A DNA stretch of 64,000 nucleotides from Rhodococcus sp. RD6.2 (GCF_001040705.1 NZ_CVQP01000011.1:62248-126247); one strand, 5' to 3'. Shown: positions 37,531 through 47,457, counted from the first letter of the stretch. Numbers and translations are program-made. Notes: generated by a model from the letters alone, not told the origin.

Positions 37531-37562
37531 AAGACCCTCCGGTGCGTACCGGAGGGTCTTCT
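37531..37562 (+). terminator. Terminator of the tRNA cluster
   Basis: A perfect 13-bp stem (37531-37543 with 37548-37560) with a GCGT tetraloop ends in CTTCT, nine bases after the second tRNA-Glu. It also lies in front of the convergent small gene. Confidence 0.75.
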
Positions 37563-37587
37563 GCGTTGCGGAAGCCGTGGATGTCGG

Positions 37588-37755
37588 TCAGCCGCTCTTG
37601 CGCCGGAATTCGCGCTTGTGATCGGACGGACCGTGTGACTGGTGGATCTTGGAGTCCCCGGCGGGCGCGTTGCCGTGTCTCGAATGCTGATGGCTCTTGC
37701 GTTCGAGTGCTTCCCGGAACTGTTCCTTGATGTGTTCGCTCTCGGATTCGGTCAC
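37588..37755 (-). CDS. Small basic DUF5302-type protein (55 residues)
   Basis: From a GTG at 37753-37755, behind a strong GAGGAGGAA ribosome site, this encodes a 55-residue hydrophilic protein. It starts MTESESEHIKEQFREALERK, has a His-rich middle (HQHSRHGNAP) and ends GPSDHKREFRRKSG. The EQFREALERK helix and terminal FRRKSG are the pattern of the small actinobacterial DUF5302 family, whose function is unknown. It has no membrane or signal segment. A start 15 codons earlier is possible in frame but lacks a ribosome site. Confidence 0.75.
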   Translation of the reverse strand: MTESESEHIKEQFREALERKSHQHSRHGNAPAGDSKIHQSHGPSDHKREFRRKSG

Positions 37756-37864
37756 GATGCGTTCCTCCTCGATTGGTCGAGTCCGGTTCGGTGGTCGCAT
37801 CGTGACCGTACCCTCGTCCGCGCCGTGCGTCGCGGGTATTTCCGGTGTGTCAGGTGTCGCCGAG

Positions 37865-38362
37865 CTACAGGTACTGGGCGGTGCTGCCGCTGACGGGCAT
37901 CTCCGGAAGCCCCAGCTTCCGGTGGTCCCACGACCGCACCCGGTCGGCCTTCACCCGGACCGCGACCCGCTTGTTCGCCATCATCGCGATCGCCGGGTCG
38001 GCCTCCTTCGTGTAGGGCCCCGTGTAGCGCTCCCACACGCTGACGCAGACGGCCCAGAGGGCGTCGTGGTCGTCGATGATCTCGGCAGTGCCCTCGAACG
38101 ACACTCCGCGGAGTGTGTCGTAGGTGTTGCCGTCCTCGATCATGACCGTGATGCGGTTGTCGCGTCGCAGGTTGAGAACCTTCTGGGACTTGGCCTTCGT
38201 CTCGAACCAGAGTTCTCCGTCGACGATCGCGTACCACATGGCGATCAGGTGCGGAGTGCCGCTCGGCCCGATCGTCGCCATGGTGGCGACACGGCTCTGA
38301 TGCATGAACTCGGAGATCTCGGTGTCCGTCATCGTGATCTGCGAGCGTTGTTTGGTGCCCAC
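37865..38362 (-). CDS. Pyridoxamine 5'-phosphate oxidase-like flavin/F420-binding protein (Rv2991 type)
   Basis: The 165-residue split-beta-barrel protein has the N-terminal block MATIGPSGTPHLIAMWYAI and the cofactor-contact region KAKSQKVLNLRRDNRITVMIEDG. YDTLRGVSFEGTAEI and VWERYTGPYT are closely similar to Rv2991, a member of the flavin/deazaflavin oxidoreductase group located at the same place (near gltX and the IclR gene) in M. tuberculosis. I chose the GTG at 38360-38362, giving MGTKQRSQIT, because this matches the family N-terminus and has an AGGCAGG site upstream. The substrate is unknown; fbiD in this window shows that the cell makes F420. Confidence 0.8.
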   Translation of the reverse strand: MGTKQRSQITMTDTEISEFMHQSRVATMATIGPSGTPHLIAMWYAIVDGELWFETKAKSQKVLNLRRDNRITVMIEDGNTYDTLRGVSFEGTAEIIDDHDALWAVCVSVWERYTGPYTKEADPAIAMMANKRVAVRVKADRVRSWDHRKLGLPEMPVSGSTAQYL

Positions 38363-38451
38363 TGCGGCGCCCTGCCTTTCGGGTGTACTGGAACGTGTTC
38401 CTCCCAGCACTGTGCCACGCGCGAGGGCGCCCCGGGCGGGTCGCGGAAGAT

Positions 38452-39171
38452 TCAGAGCCGCTTGTGCAACGCTTCCGCGGCATGGAGCAGGTCCGACGCC
38501 CATCGGGCACCGGGCCGGCGGCCCATTCGGTCGATCGGTCCGGACACCGAGATCGCCGCGACGACGGCGCCGGTGCGGTCGCGGACCGGCGCGGCCACGC
38601 TCGCGACACCCTGCTCACGTTCGGCGGCGCTCTGCGCCCAGCCGCGCTTGCGGACCTCGACGAGCACCCGCTCGCTGAACAGCGCGTCGGGCAGGACCGA
38701 ACGCTGGACCTGATTGTCGGCCCACGCCAGGAGGACCTTGGCGCCGGAGCCTGCGGTCATGGGTAGTCGCGCGCCGACGAGGACGGTGTCGCGCAGTCCG
38801 GTCGGGGGCTCCATCGACGCGATGCACACTCGCTGCAGACCTTCACGGCGATACAGCTGCACACTCTCGCCGGTGATCTCGCGAAGGCGGGGCAGCACCA
38901 TCGCCGCGGCTTCGAGGAGATTGTCGTTGGCTGTGGGTGCCAGGTCCGCGAGTCCGGGTCCGGTGCGCCACAGGCCGTCGGCATCGCGGCTGAGGAGGCG
39001 ATGGACCTCGAGGCCGACGGCGAGGCGGTGTGCGGTGGCTCGCGGCAGTCCGGTTCTGGCGCAGAGCTCTCCAAGGCTGCAGGGCGCATCGGCGACGGCG
39101 TGCAGCACCGACATGGCCTTGTCGAGTACCCCGATCCCGCTGGTGACCGCCTGAGCGCTATGCTTTCTCAT
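38452..39171 (-). CDS. IclR-family regulator, LtbR/NdgR type
   Basis: The 239-residue regulator has an N-terminal winged helix (GIGVLDKAMSVLHAVADAP, LGELCARTGLPRATAHRLA) and a C-terminal IclR effector domain (about 90-239, with SGAKVLLAWADN and AAISVSGPIDRMG). It is divergent from leuC. In related actinobacteria the regulator in this position (LtbR in Corynebacterium, NdgR in Streptomyces, Rv2989) controls leuCD and other amino acid genes, so the same role is likely here. The ATG at 39169-39171 lies inside a small inverted repeat, CTATG(6 bp)CATAG (39158-39173). Confidence 0.88.
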   Translation of the reverse strand: MRKHSAQAVTSGIGVLDKAMSVLHAVADAPCSLGELCARTGLPRATAHRLAVGLEVHRLLSRDADGLWRTGPGLADLAPTANDNLLEAAAMVLPRLREITGESVQLYRREGLQRVCIASMEPPTGLRDTVLVGARLPMTAGSGAKVLLAWADNQVQRSVLPDALFSERVLVEVRKRGWAQSAAEREQGVASVAAPVRDRTGAVVAAISVSGPIDRMGRRPGARWASDLLHAAEALHKRL

Positions 39172-39351
39172 AGATCGGATACTAACGTCTCGCATTGTGG
39201 GATGGAAATTCGAGGTGTGGACACGATGCGGGGGATGATGGACATCGGATCTCGCCGGACCAGCCCGTAGTCCGCGAGGTACGTGCCGCTCGCGCGGCAG
39301 CAAACCTGTGCCGCTCCCGGGTGAGCGACGAATCACGAAGAGGTGGAGAAC

Positions 39352-40776
39352 ATGGCCAGCAGAGGGCGCACACTGGCGGAGAAGGTGTGGGATCAGCACG
39401 TCGTCGTGCGAGGCGAAGGTGAAGGGGCCGCACGTGAGCCCGACCTGATCTACATCGACCTGCACCTGGTGCACGAGGTGACCAGTCCGCAGGCGTTCGA
39501 TGGACTTCGCCTGGCGGGTCGGCAGCTCCGTCGCCCCGACCTGACGATCGCGACCGAGGACCACAACGTTCCGACGGTCGACATCGACAAGCCGATCGCG
39601 GATCCCGTGTCCCGGTTGCAGGTGGACACCTTGCGGCGCAACTGCGAAGAGTTCGGGGTCCGGCTGCATCCGATGGGTGACCTCGAACAGGGCATCGTGC
39701 ACGTCGTCGGTCCGCAGCTCGGCCTGACCCAGCCCGGCATGACGGTGGTGTGCGGCGACAGTCACACCTCGACGCACGGCGCGTTCGGTTCCATCGCAAT
39801 GGGAATCGGAACCAGCGAGGTCGAGCACGTGATGGCCACGCAGACCCTGTCGCTGCGCCCGTTCAAGACGATGGCGATCAATGTCGACGGCGAATTGCCC
39901 GACGGTGTCACGAGCAAGGACCTGATTCTCGCGGTCATCGCCAAGATCGGAACGGGCGGCGGCCAGGGTTACGTCCTCGAATATCGCGGCGAGGCAATCC
40001 GCAAGCTGTCGATGGAAGCTCGAATGACGATCTGCAACATGTCGATCGAGGCAGGTGCCCGCGCAGGCATGATCGCCCCCGACGAGACGACCTACGAGTT
40101 CCTCAAGGGTCGCCCGCACGCGCCCACGGGTTCCGACTGGGACGCCGCCGTTGCTGCGTGGAACGAGCTGAAGACCGACGACGACGCGGTTTTCGACGCC
40201 GAGGTGCACCTCGACGGTACTGCTCTGACCCCGTTCGTCACGTGGGGTACGAACCCCGGACAGGGTGCTCCGCTCGGAGCGTCGGTTCCGGTTCCCGCCG
40301 AGATCGCCGACGAGGGGGAGCGCGCCGCGGCCGAGAAGGCGCTCGCCTACATGGGGTTGGAGGGCGGAACCCCGCTTCGCGAGATTCCGATCGACACCGT
40401 GTTCGTCGGGTCGTGCACGAACGGACGGATCGAGGATCTGCGCGCGGTCGCCGGAGTCCTCAACGGCCGCAAGGTTGCCGACGGCGTTCGGATGCTGGTC
40501 GTCCCCGGTTCGATGCGCGTGCGTGCGCAGGCCGAGGACGAGGGCCTCGGCGAGATCTTCACGGCTGCAGGGGCGGAATGGCGCCAGGCCGGGTGCTCGA
40601 TGTGCCTGGGTATGAACCCGGATCAGCTGGCGCCCGGTGAGCGGTCGGCGTCCACCTCGAACCGCAACTTCGAGGGACGGCAGGGCAAGGGTGGTCGTAC
40701 CCACCTGGTTTCGCCGCTCGTGGCGGCCGCGACCGCGGTGCGCGGAACGCTCTCGGCGCCGTCCGACCTCGACTAG
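39352..40776 (+). CDS. leuC: 3-isopropylmalate dehydratase large subunit
   Basis: The 474-residue aconitase-family subunit holds the [4Fe-4S] cluster that isomerises 2- to 3-isopropylmalate. Cluster cysteines are in [14 protein letters not shown] and [13 protein letters not shown], and [13 protein letters not shown] and [12 protein letters not shown] mark the N-terminal active-site regions. I chose the ATG at 39352 with AGGTGGAG just upstream; a GTG at 39343 is in frame but lies on the ribosome site itself. It forms an operon with leuD (27-bp gap) and is divergent from the IclR regulator. Confidence 0.96.
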   Translation: MASRGRTLAEKVWDQHVVVRGEGEGAAREPDLIYIDLHLVHEVTSPQAFDGLRLAGRQLRRPDLTIATEDHNVPTVDIDKPIADPVSRLQVDTLRRNCEEFGVRLHPMGDLEQGIVHVVGPQLGLTQPGMTVVCGDSHTSTHGAFGSIAMGIGTSEVEHVMATQTLSLRPFKTMAINVDGELPDGVTSKDLILAVIAKIGTGGGQGYVLEYRGEAIRKLSMEARMTICNMSIEAGARAGMIAPDETTYEFLKGRPHAPTGSDWDAAVAAWNELKTDDDAVFDAEVHLDGTALTPFVTWGTNPGQGAPLGASVPVPAEIADEGERAAAEKALAYMGLEGGTPLREIPIDTVFVGSCTNGRIEDLRAVAGVLNGRKVADGVRMLVVPGSMRVRAQAEDEGLGEIFTAAGAEWRQAGCSMCLGMNPDQLAPGERSASTSNRNFEGRQGKGGRTHLVSPLVAAATAVRGTLSAPSDLD

Positions 40777-40803
40777 ACATTCGGAATCAGGAGGAGAATC
40801 TCG

Positions 40804-41418
40804 ATGGAAGCCTTCACGACTCACAAGGGCATCGGCGTCCCGCTGCGACGTTCCAATGTCGATACCGACCAGATCATCCCCGCGGTCTACCTCAAGCGGG
40901 TGACCCGAAGCGGTTTCGAGGACGGACTGTTCGCCGGGTGGCGTACCGATCCCGGTTTCATTCTGAACACGGAGCCGTACGACAAGGCCACAGTTCTGGT
41001 CGCGGGTCCCGACTTCGGCACCGGATCGTCGCGTGAGCACGCGGTGTGGGCGCTGTCCGACTACGGATTCCGTGTCGTGATCTCGTCTCGCTTCGCCGAC
41101 ATCTTCCGAGGGAACGCCGGAAAGGCCGGTCTGCTCGCGGCTCAGGTCGAGCAATCGGACGTCGAATTGCTGTGGAAGGCGCTCGAGGAGCAGCCCGGTC
41201 TGGAAATTGTCGTGGATCTCACGTCGCGGACCGTGAGTGCCGGAACTCTGGTGGTGCCCTTTGCCATTGACGACTACACGCGGTGGCGTCTGCTGGAGGG
41301 TCTCGACGACATCGGACTCACATTGCGCCAGGTAGAGGCGATTTCCGAGTTCGAAAAGTCAAGGCCGTCTTGGAAACCTGCTACGTTGCCTGCACGCGCA
41401 GCGGGGGAGAACGCGTAG
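40804..41418 (+). CDS. leuD: 3-isopropylmalate dehydratase small subunit
   Basis: The 204-residue partner of LeuC has the swivelling aconitase domain: [20 protein letters not shown] at the N-terminus and [17 protein letters not shown], the substrate-recognition loop, at about residue 62. The ATG follows GGAGGAGAA. The stop is followed by the palindromic region that precedes hupB, so some readthrough into hupB is possible. Confidence 0.96.
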   Translation: MEAFTTHKGIGVPLRRSNVDTDQIIPAVYLKRVTRSGFEDGLFAGWRTDPGFILNTEPYDKATVLVAGPDFGTGSSREHAVWALSDYGFRVVISSRFADIFRGNAGKAGLLAAQVEQSDVELLWKALEEQPGLEIVVDLTSRTVSAGTLVVPFAIDDYTRWRLLEGLDDIGLTLRQVEAISEFEKSRPSWKPATLPARAAGENA

Positions 41419-41439
41419 GAGCGCTAAGCACATCGGAAG

Positions 41440-41512
41440 CCGGAAACGGGTTGCCACGCCGTGAGAAAGCCATGAGAATTGGCGTGGCACATAGACTCTT
41501 GCCCGTTTCCGG
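41440..41512. promoter_or_regulatory. Nested palindrome and promoter region upstream of hupB
   Basis: Two inverted repeats are nested: an outer perfect 11-bp pair CCGGAAACGGG (41440-41450) with CCCGTTTCCGG (41502-41512), and an inner perfect 9-bp pair TGCCACGCC (41452-41460) with GGCGTGGCA (41481-41489). A TAGACT hexamer (41492-41497), a good -10 box for hupB, lies in the unpaired right-hand gap between the arms. The element could be an operator or, in leuCD readthrough RNA, a terminator-like fold. Confidence 0.6.
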
Positions 41513-41572
41513 TTTACCGTGTTTGCTAGTCGGTCCGTCAATTGGGCCATTGGTTTGTGGAGGAATCATCCA

Positions 41573-42295
41573 ATGAACAAAGCAGAGCTCATTGATCAGC
41601 TGACCGAGAGGTTGGATTCGGATCGGCGCAGCGCGACCGACGCGGTCGAGCACATCGTCGACATCATCGTCCGCGCGGTCCACGCCGGAGAGAACGTCAC
41701 CATCACCGGATTCGGTGTCTTCGAGCAGCGTCGGCGTGCGGCCCGTGTCGCTCGCAACCCGCGCACCGGTGAGACCGTGAAGGTCAAGCCGACGTCAGTG
41801 CCCGCCTTCCGGCCCGGCGCCCAGTTCAAGGCTGTCATCGCAGGCAAGCAGAAGCTGCCCTCGTCCGGCCCGGCCGTGAAGCGTGGTTCGGCCGCTGCTG
41901 CGCCGGCGAAGCGCGCCGCAGCCAAGAAGACTGCAGCGAAGAAGGCTGCGCCCGCGAAGAAGACGGTCGCGAAGGCCGCTCCCGCGAAGAAGGCGACCAC
42001 GGCTCGGAAGGTCGCCGCGACCAAGGCGACCGCGGCGAAGAAGACCACCGCGGCCAAGAAGACCACCGCCACCAAGGCGGCACCGGCCAAGAAGGCCACC
42101 GCCACCAAGGCGACCGCCGCGAAGAAGACCACCGCGGCCAAGAAGACCACCGCCACCAAGGCGGCACCGGCCAAGAAGGCCACCGCCACCAAGGCGACCG
42201 CCGCGAAGAAGGCGGCCCCCGCCAAGAAGGCTCCGGCCAAGAAGGCGCCCGCCAAGAAGGCTCCGGCCAAGAAGACCACCGCACGCAAGCGGTAG
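41573..42295 (+). CDS. hupB: HU-type nucleoid protein with long Lys/Ala-rich tail
   Basis: The 240-residue protein has a normal HU domain ([14 protein letters not shown], then [11 protein letters not shown], and [22 protein letters not shown], the DNA-intercalating arm; residues 1-90) and a 140-residue C-terminal tail of PAKK/ATKK repeats, as in mycobacterial HupB/Lsr2-era histone-H1-like HU. The tail contains two perfect-length 84-bp direct repeats. The ATG has GTGGAGGA upstream. The tail would bind DNA or be acetylated or methylated on lysine in homologues. It follows leuD, the same order as leuC-leuD-hupB in M. tuberculosis. Confidence 0.95.
   Translation: MNKAELIDQLTERLDSDRRSATDAVEHIVDIIVRAVHAGENVTITGFGVFEQRRRAARVARNPRTGETVKVKPTSVPAFRPGAQFKAVIAGKQKLPSSGPAVKRGSAAAAPAKRAAAKKTAAKKAAPAKKTVAKAAPAKKATTARKVAATKATAAKKTTAAKKTTATKAAPAKKATATKATAAKKTTAAKKTTATKAAPAKKATATKATAAKKAAPAKKAPAKKAPAKKAPAKKTTARKR
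42020..42216. repeat. 84-bp tandem repeat within the hupB tail
   Basis: Units start at 42020, 42104 and 42188. The first two are complete (84 bp, 28 residues) and differ at about one base; the third is partial. The encoded unit begins [14 protein letters not shown] and continues through [14 protein letters not shown]. Such repeats are prone to length change without breaking the frame. Confidence 0.92.
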
Positions 42296-42310
42296 TCACC
42301 GAAATCTGGA

Positions 42311-42348
42311 AGAGGGTGTCGACGGGAAACCGTCGACACCCTCTTTTC
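42311..42348. terminator. Terminator between hupB and mutT1
   Basis: A perfect 15-bp stem (42311-42325 with 42330-42344) with a GAAA tetraloop is followed by a run of T, 15 bp after the hupB stop. It stops hupB and, read from the other strand, mutT1. Confidence 0.85.
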
Positions 42349-42386
42349 GTTCGGGAGTTGGTGGCGGGACGCGTAGCCTGGGCGCC

Positions 42387-43331
42387 TCAGGACTCGGGCA
42401 GTGGGCTACTGATGTGGCTGGCGTCGACGAGCAGGCCACCCGAGAGGGAGAGCACCCACGTACTGCCCTTGCGGTTACGGGCCGCGGGAAGCGTGATGCC
42501 ATCCCGATCGGCCCACCACTGCAGCAGGTCCGGGATGACGCGACCCTGGCTGCAGATCACCTGCACGCCGCCGCGCGCCGCGATCTTCCGTACGAGCGCC
42601 TGTGTGCTCGCCGGGTCCTCTCGGTACCCTTCCTCGCTCAGCGCCGGTTCCTGCGTGATCTCGGCGCCGATGTCCCGGGCCAGCGGCTCGACCGTCTGCA
42701 CGCATCGCGTCCGGTCCGCCGAGTGGATCTCGGTGGCGCCGAACGCCTGGAGGAGCGCCGACAGGCCCTCCGCCTGTGCTCGACCGACCTTGTCGAGGGG
42801 GCGGGTGGTGTCGTCGCCCTTGTAGGTGCTGCGCCGGCCTGCCTTGCCGTGCCGGACGACGAGGACGGTCGAGGTGTCGGCGGGTGCCTGCAGGAACTTT
42901 CGCGTCACCTTCTCGTCGACCTGGTACGACAGGGAGCTGATGACCTCGTCGGGTGACATCCACCGCAACTCGTCGACTTCGTCGTTGGGAACGAAGTCGC
43001 CATGTTGCGCCTCGGCAGCCCAGTAGTCGACGCGTTTGCGCCGCCGATGGCCCGGTACCAGGTATGAGACGCGAGCGACGTGCCGTCCCAACTGGACCCG
43101 CATGCCCGTCTCCTCCTCGACCTCCCGTCGGGCCGCGACGACCGGAATCTCACCGGGATCGAGCTTGCCCTTGGGGAAGGACCAGTCGTCGTACTTGGGC
43201 CGGTGGATGAGAGCGATCTCGATGTCGTACGGGTCCGTCGGGGATTTACGCCACAGCACCGCGCCCGCCGCAAAGATGTTGGCTTTCACAGCTGACGACT
43301 TGTGCCTGGAGCTGTCCGATGTCGAGCCCAC
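42387..43331 (-). CDS. mutT1: NUDIX hydrolase fused to a histidine phosphatase (MutT1 type)
   Basis: The 314-residue two-domain protein has an N-terminal NUDIX domain (box GKLDPGEIPVVAARREVEEE, residues 55-74 and continuing TG) and a C-terminal histidine-phosphatase domain (VVRHGKAG with R160-H161-G162, residues 155-314). This fusion is the mycobacterial MutT1 architecture, which sanitises 8-oxo-dGTP and diadenosine polyphosphates. The start is a GTG at 43329-43331 with GAAGGGGAA upstream. It is followed upstream by ppk1 in the same direction. Confidence 0.9.
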   Translation of the reverse strand: MGSTSDSSRHKSSAVKANIFAAGAVLWRKSPTDPYDIEIALIHRPKYDDWSFPKGKLDPGEIPVVAARREVEEETGMRVQLGRHVARVSYLVPGHRRRKRVDYWAAEAQHGDFVPNDEVDELRWMSPDEVISSLSYQVDEKVTRKFLQAPADTSTVLVVRHGKAGRRSTYKGDDTTRPLDKVGRAQAEGLSALLQAFGATEIHSADRTRCVQTVEPLARDIGAEITQEPALSEEGYREDPASTQALVRKIAARGGVQVICSQGRVIPDLLQWWADRDGITLPAARNRKGSTWVLSLSGGLLVDASHISSPLPES

Positions 43332-43355
43332 GGGTTCCCCTTCGATCGCCGGTTC

Positions 43356-45566
43356 CTACGCCCCGCTGGTCCGGCGGCTGCGGATCATTTCCTCCTGGTG
43401 TTCGCGCACCCGCTCGCCCCGCGCAGGCGAGGCCGCCCAGTGTCCGTCTTCCTGGAGCACCCAGCACCGTGTCGTCGGATCGAGCGCGGACTCGAACATC
43501 CCGTCCAGTTTCCGCGTCAGTCGCGGATCCTTGACCTGAGCCATCACCTCGACGCGACGGTCGAGATTGCGATGCATCATGTCGGCGCTACCGATCCAGA
43601 ACTCGTTGGCGCCCTCGAAGTGCATGATGCGCGAATGCTCGAGGAAGCGACCCAGGATCGACCGGACCTCGATGTTCTCGCTCAGCCCCAGAACGCCCGG
43701 CCGGAGGGCGCAGATGCCGCGGACCACGACCTGGACGGGCACGCCCGCCTGCGACGCCCGGTACAGCGCGTCGATGACCTGCTCGTCGACGAGGGCGTTG
43801 GCCTTGAGTCGGATTCGCGCGGATCGGCCAGCGGCCTTGTGATCGATCTCGCCGTGGATCCGATCCACGATTCCTTGCCGGACCCCGTGCGGTGCAACGA
43901 GCAGGTTGCGGTACTCGGTCTTGCGTGAGTACCCGGTCAGTGTGTTGAACAGGTCGGTAAGGTCGGCGCCGATCTCGGGTGCGGCGGTGAGCAGCCCCAC
44001 GTCCTCGTACAACCGTGCGGTCTTCGGGTTGTAGTTGCCCGTTCCGATATGGCAGTAACGGCGGATCGTCGAGCCTTCCCGGCGGACGACAAGACATGTC
44101 TTGCAGTGGGTCTTGAGGCCGACCAGTCCGTAGACCACGTGCACGCCCGCTTGTTCCAGCTTGCGCGCCCACTTGATGTTGGCCTGCTCGTCGAAGCGGG
44201 CCTTGATCTCCACGAGCGCGACCACCTGCTTGCCGGCCTCCGCGGCGTCGATCAGCGCGTTCACGATCGGGGAATCGCCGGACGTGCGATACAGGGTCTG
44301 CTTGATCGCGAGTACCTGAGGGTCTGCCGCGGCCTGCTCGATGAACCGCTGGACGCTGGTCGAGAAGGAGTCGTACGGATGCTGCACGAGGATGTCGCCT
44401 TCGCGCAGGGTCGAGAAGACGCTCTTCGGTGTCTCTCGTTCACCGAAGGCCGGGTGGGTGGCGGGGACGAACGGCGCGTCCTTGAGATTGGGGCGATCGA
44501 CGCCGTAGACCTGCATCAGGCACGACAGGTCGAGAAGTCCGGGAACCTGGATGACGTCGCCCGGATTGACATCGAGTTCGCGCAGCAGCAGCTCGAGCAT
44601 GTGCTCGGTCATGTCGTCGGCGACCTCGAGGCGAACGGGAGATCCGAAGCGCCGCCGGGCAAGTTCGCGCTCGAGGGCCTGCAGGAGATCCTCGTCACGA
44701 TCCTCCTCGACCTCGAAGTCGGCGTTGCGTGTGATGCGGAAGGCATGATGCTCCACGATTTCCATGCCGGGGAACAGCACGTGCAGGTGCGCCGCGATCA
44801 GTGTCTCCATCGGAAGGAACGCCGGAATCCCGGACGGCGACCCGGTGCGGTTGACCCGAACGAACCGATCCACGTTGTCCGGCACCTTCACTCGAGCGAA
44901 GTGCTCGCCGCCGGTCGAGGAGTCCTTCACCGTCACCGCGAGGTTCAGGCTCAGGCCGCTGATGTACGGGAACGGATGCGCGGGGTCGACCGCGAGCGGG
45001 GTCAGGACCGGAAACACCTGATCGTTGAAGTACGCCGAGAGCTTGGCGGCTTCCTCGACGTCGAGATCGGCCCACCGGATGATCGAGATGCCCTCTGCAG
45101 CCAGTAGGGGGAGGAGATCACCGAATGTGCGGGCGTGGACTTTCGCGATCTCCTGGGAGCGTTCGGTGATCAGTGCCAACTGCTCTCGCGGAGTCAGTCC
45201 GTCCGCTGAGCGCACGGACAGTCCCGTCTCGTCGCGGCGCTTGAGACCGGCCACCCGAACCATGTAGAACTCGTCGAGATTCGAGGCGAAGATCGCGAGG
45301 AACTTCGCGCGTTCGAGCAACGGCAGCGACGGATCCTCGGCGAGCGCGAGTACACGCGAGTTGAAGTCGAGCCAGCTCAGTTCACGGTTGAGGTACCGGT
45401 CGTCAGGGAGCGGGGCAACCGATCCGTCCACGGACGGGGGCGTCGCGGCGGGGAGTGGGGTCGGGATGACCGGCAGGTGTCCGGAGGCCGGGACCGCCAC
45501 GTTGTTCGACTCCTCGTTCGCTGTCGCCTGCACCGTCTTACGCCTCGCGCCCTCGCCGTTGTTCAC
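43356..45566 (-). CDS. ppk1: Polyphosphate kinase 1
   Basis: The 736-residue enzyme polymerises the ATP gamma-phosphate into polyphosphate. The N domain begins [19 protein letters not shown] and the H domain follows. The catalytic region [21 protein letters not shown] contains the autophosphorylated histidine, and a second histidine region ([20 protein letters not shown]) lies in the PLD-like C-terminal domain. I chose the GTG at 45564-45566 behind GGGGGATGA; the more upstream TTG has no ribosome site. It is 24 bp from mutT1 in the same direction, likely one transcript. An unstructured 60-residue N-terminus precedes the conserved domain. Confidence 0.96.
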   Translation of the reverse strand: MNNGEGARRKTVQATANEESNNVAVPASGHLPVIPTPLPAATPPSVDGSVAPLPDDRYLNRELSWLDFNSRVLALAEDPSLPLLERAKFLAIFASNLDEFYMVRVAGLKRRDETGLSVRSADGLTPREQLALITERSQEIAKVHARTFGDLLPLLAAEGISIIRWADLDVEEAAKLSAYFNDQVFPVLTPLAVDPAHPFPYISGLSLNLAVTVKDSSTGGEHFARVKVPDNVDRFVRVNRTGSPSGIPAFLPMETLIAAHLHVLFPGMEIVEHHAFRITRNADFEVEEDRDEDLLQALERELARRRFGSPVRLEVADDMTEHMLELLLRELDVNPGDVIQVPGLLDLSCLMQVYGVDRPNLKDAPFVPATHPAFGERETPKSVFSTLREGDILVQHPYDSFSTSVQRFIEQAAADPQVLAIKQTLYRTSGDSPIVNALIDAAEAGKQVVALVEIKARFDEQANIKWARKLEQAGVHVVYGLVGLKTHCKTCLVVRREGSTIRRYCHIGTGNYNPKTARLYEDVGLLTAAPEIGADLTDLFNTLTGYSRKTEYRNLLVAPHGVRQGIVDRIHGEIDHKAAGRSARIRLKANALVDEQVIDALYRASQAGVPVQVVVRGICALRPGVLGLSENIEVRSILGRFLEHSRIMHFEGANEFWIGSADMMHRNLDRRVEVMAQVKDPRLTRKLDGMFESALDPTTRCWVLQEDGHWAASPARGERVREHQEEMIRSRRTSGA

Positions 45567-45629
45567 GGGTCGATCATCCCCCAGATCGCGATCGCGCGAC
45601 AATCCGACGACGGCATGTTGAATGAACTC

Positions 45630-46292
45630 TCAACGACAGGGAGACGAACCGTGTCGGCTCATCGACCGCAGCACACCGGTCGTCGCCGGACCGGGTCCGA
45701 GTGCGACCGCGGCGGCGAGGTCGTCGGGGGTGTCCACGTCCAGGCGAAGGCCCGGCCAGATCCCCTCCAAAGCCGTAGCACCGGAATCGATGTGACGCCT
45801 GGCCGAGTCCTCGCCGAAGAGCGGGACGAGTTCGTCCGCCGCGACGATCAGTGCGGCCGTTCCCGTCCCGTGGTGATCGACGACGACCGCCCGCCGCATG
45901 CGCCGCGACGCCGCCAGTGCATCGGTCAGTTCGGGCCCCGTCAGGCACGGTAGGTCACCCTGCAGTGCGACCACTCTGCCCGACCGAACGGTCCGTGACG
46001 CGGCCGCGAGAACCTGGTTGAGGTCGTCGTCGCCGCGGTCGGGGAACACCGCCGCACCGAGGTCGGCTGCGGCCGACGCGACCAGAGGATCGGGGGTGAT
46101 CACGGTGACGCCGTCGACCGCCTCGGACGAGAGTGCCGCGGCCACGGTGTCGCGGACCATCGCCAAGGTCAGTGTCGCCCGCTCGTCGGCACTCAGGTAC
46201 GGGCCCAGGCGACTCTTCGCGTGGCGCAGATCCTTCACCGCGATCAACACGTGGGCACGCGCAGCCTGCTGGGGTGCGGGGGCGGCGCTCAT
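45630..46292 (-). CDS. fbiD: Phosphoenolpyruvate/2-phospholactate guanylyltransferase (coenzyme F420 synthesis)
   Basis: The 220-residue nucleotidyltransferase of the CofC/FbiD family transfers GMP to phosphoenolpyruvate (in mycobacteria) or 2-phospholactate in the first step of F420 side-chain assembly. Visible motifs are [20 protein letters not shown] (nucleotide loop), the acidic [14 protein letters not shown] and [15 protein letters not shown]. It is next to ppk1 and divergent from gpsA, as Rv2983 is in M. tuberculosis. It shows that the organism makes F420. Confidence 0.9.
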   Translation of the reverse strand: MSAAPAPQQAARAHVLIAVKDLRHAKSRLGPYLSADERATLTLAMVRDTVAAALSSEAVDGVTVITPDPLVASAAADLGAAVFPDRGDDDLNQVLAAASRTVRSGRVVALQGDLPCLTGPELTDALAASRRMRRAVVVDHHGTGTAALIVAADELVPLFGEDSARRHIDSGATALEGIWPGLRLDVDTPDDLAAAVALGPGPATTGVLRSMSRHGSSPCR

Positions 46293-46406
46293 GTGGCCAT
46301 CCTGCCAGCATCGGGATCGGCGACGTCGGCGTGGTTCGTACGGGACCGAACGGCGCGGCCGGTACTAGTGTCGTCCTCACACAGCAGTCGGGAGGTCGGA
46401 GGGCGC

Positions 46407-47405
46407 ATGGTGAAGGCGGCGGTACTGGGTGCGGGATCATGGGGCACGGCTTTCGCGAAGGTGCTCGCGGACGCCGGGACCGATGTCACGATGTGGGCGC
46501 GTCGGACCGAGGTCGCTGCGGCGATCACCGAGACGCACGCCAATCCGTTCTACCTCGACGGCATCGAACTTCCCGCAGCGCTGACCGCGACCAGCGACCA
46601 CGCTGCTGCGCTCTCGGGTGCCGACCTGGTCGTCCTCGCCGTCCCGTCGCAGTCACTTCGGGAGAACCTCGCCGTCTGGGCGCCGCTGATCGAGCCGGAC
46701 TCGACGCTGCTGTCCCTGGCGAAAGGCATCGAATCGGTCACCCTCCAACGGATGAGTCAGGTGATCGGCGAGGTCGTCGGCGCACCCGACGACCGGATCG
46801 CAGTTCTGTCGGGCCCCAACCTGGCACGTGAGATCGCGAGTGGGCAACCCTCCGCGACAGTCATCGCCTGCACCGATCACGAGCGAGCCAAGGACGTTCA
46901 GAAGGCCTGTGCAACAGGATATTTCCGTCCCTACACCAACACCGACGTCATCGGATGCGAGATCGGCGGCGCCTGCAAGAACGTGATCGCACTCGCCTGC
47001 GGCATGGCCTCCGGAGTCGGCTTCGGTGAGAACACCAACGCGTCGATCATCACCCGGGGACTCGCCGAGATGATCAGGCTCGGTGTCGCGCTCGGCGCCA
47101 ACCCCGCGACACTGGCGGGGCTCGCGGGCGTCGGCGACCTTGTCGCGACCTGCTCGTCGCCGCTGTCCAGGAACCGGACGTTCGGCGCCCACCTCGGACA
47201 GGGTGGGACGCTCGCCAGCGCCCAGGCCGCGACCAACGGTCAGGTCGCCGAGGGTGTGAAATCGTGCACATCGGTGCGAGCGCTGGCGCAGCAGCACGGG
47301 GTCGAGATGCCGCTGACCGAGGCGGTACATCGCGTCTGCCACGAGGGATTGTCGGTGCGCGAGGCCGTCGGGCTGCTGCTGGGGCGACGCATCAAACCCG
47401 AATGA
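46407..47405 (+). CDS. gpsA: Glycerol-3-phosphate dehydrogenase [NAD(P)+]
   Basis: The 332-residue enzyme reduces dihydroxyacetone phosphate to sn-glycerol 3-phosphate for phospholipid synthesis. The N-terminal [19 protein letters not shown] is the nucleotide fingerprint, and [16 protein letters not shown] and the catalytic-lysine region [16 protein letters not shown] follow. The ATG at 46407 has GGAGG upstream; a GTG at the next codon is possible. It begins a likely operon with ddl (52-bp gap). Confidence 0.95.
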   Translation: MVKAAVLGAGSWGTAFAKVLADAGTDVTMWARRTEVAAAITETHANPFYLDGIELPAALTATSDHAAALSGADLVVLAVPSQSLRENLAVWAPLIEPDSTLLSLAKGIESVTLQRMSQVIGEVVGAPDDRIAVLSGPNLAREIASGQPSATVIACTDHERAKDVQKACATGYFRPYTNTDVIGCEIGGACKNVIALACGMASGVGFGENTNASIITRGLAEMIRLGVALGANPATLAGLAGVGDLVATCSSPLSRNRTFGAHLGQGGTLASAQAATNGQVAEGVKSCTSVRALAQQHGVEMPLTEAVHRVCHEGLSVREAVGLLLGRRIKPE

Positions 47406-47457
47406 GGCGTGACCTGCCGGAATGACGCACGGGGCCCGTCGACGCTAGGGTTTCCGG

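Noticed and set aside
39231-39270. Short ATG frame upstream of leuC as a leucine leader peptide
   Set aside because: The frame (MRGMMDIGSRRTSP) contains no leucine, and no terminator with a T run follows it.
38452-41154. A 900-codon minus-strand open frame
   Set aside because: Only the last 239 codons (the IclR regulator) make a protein. The rest is the antisense of leuC/leuD in GC-rich sequence.
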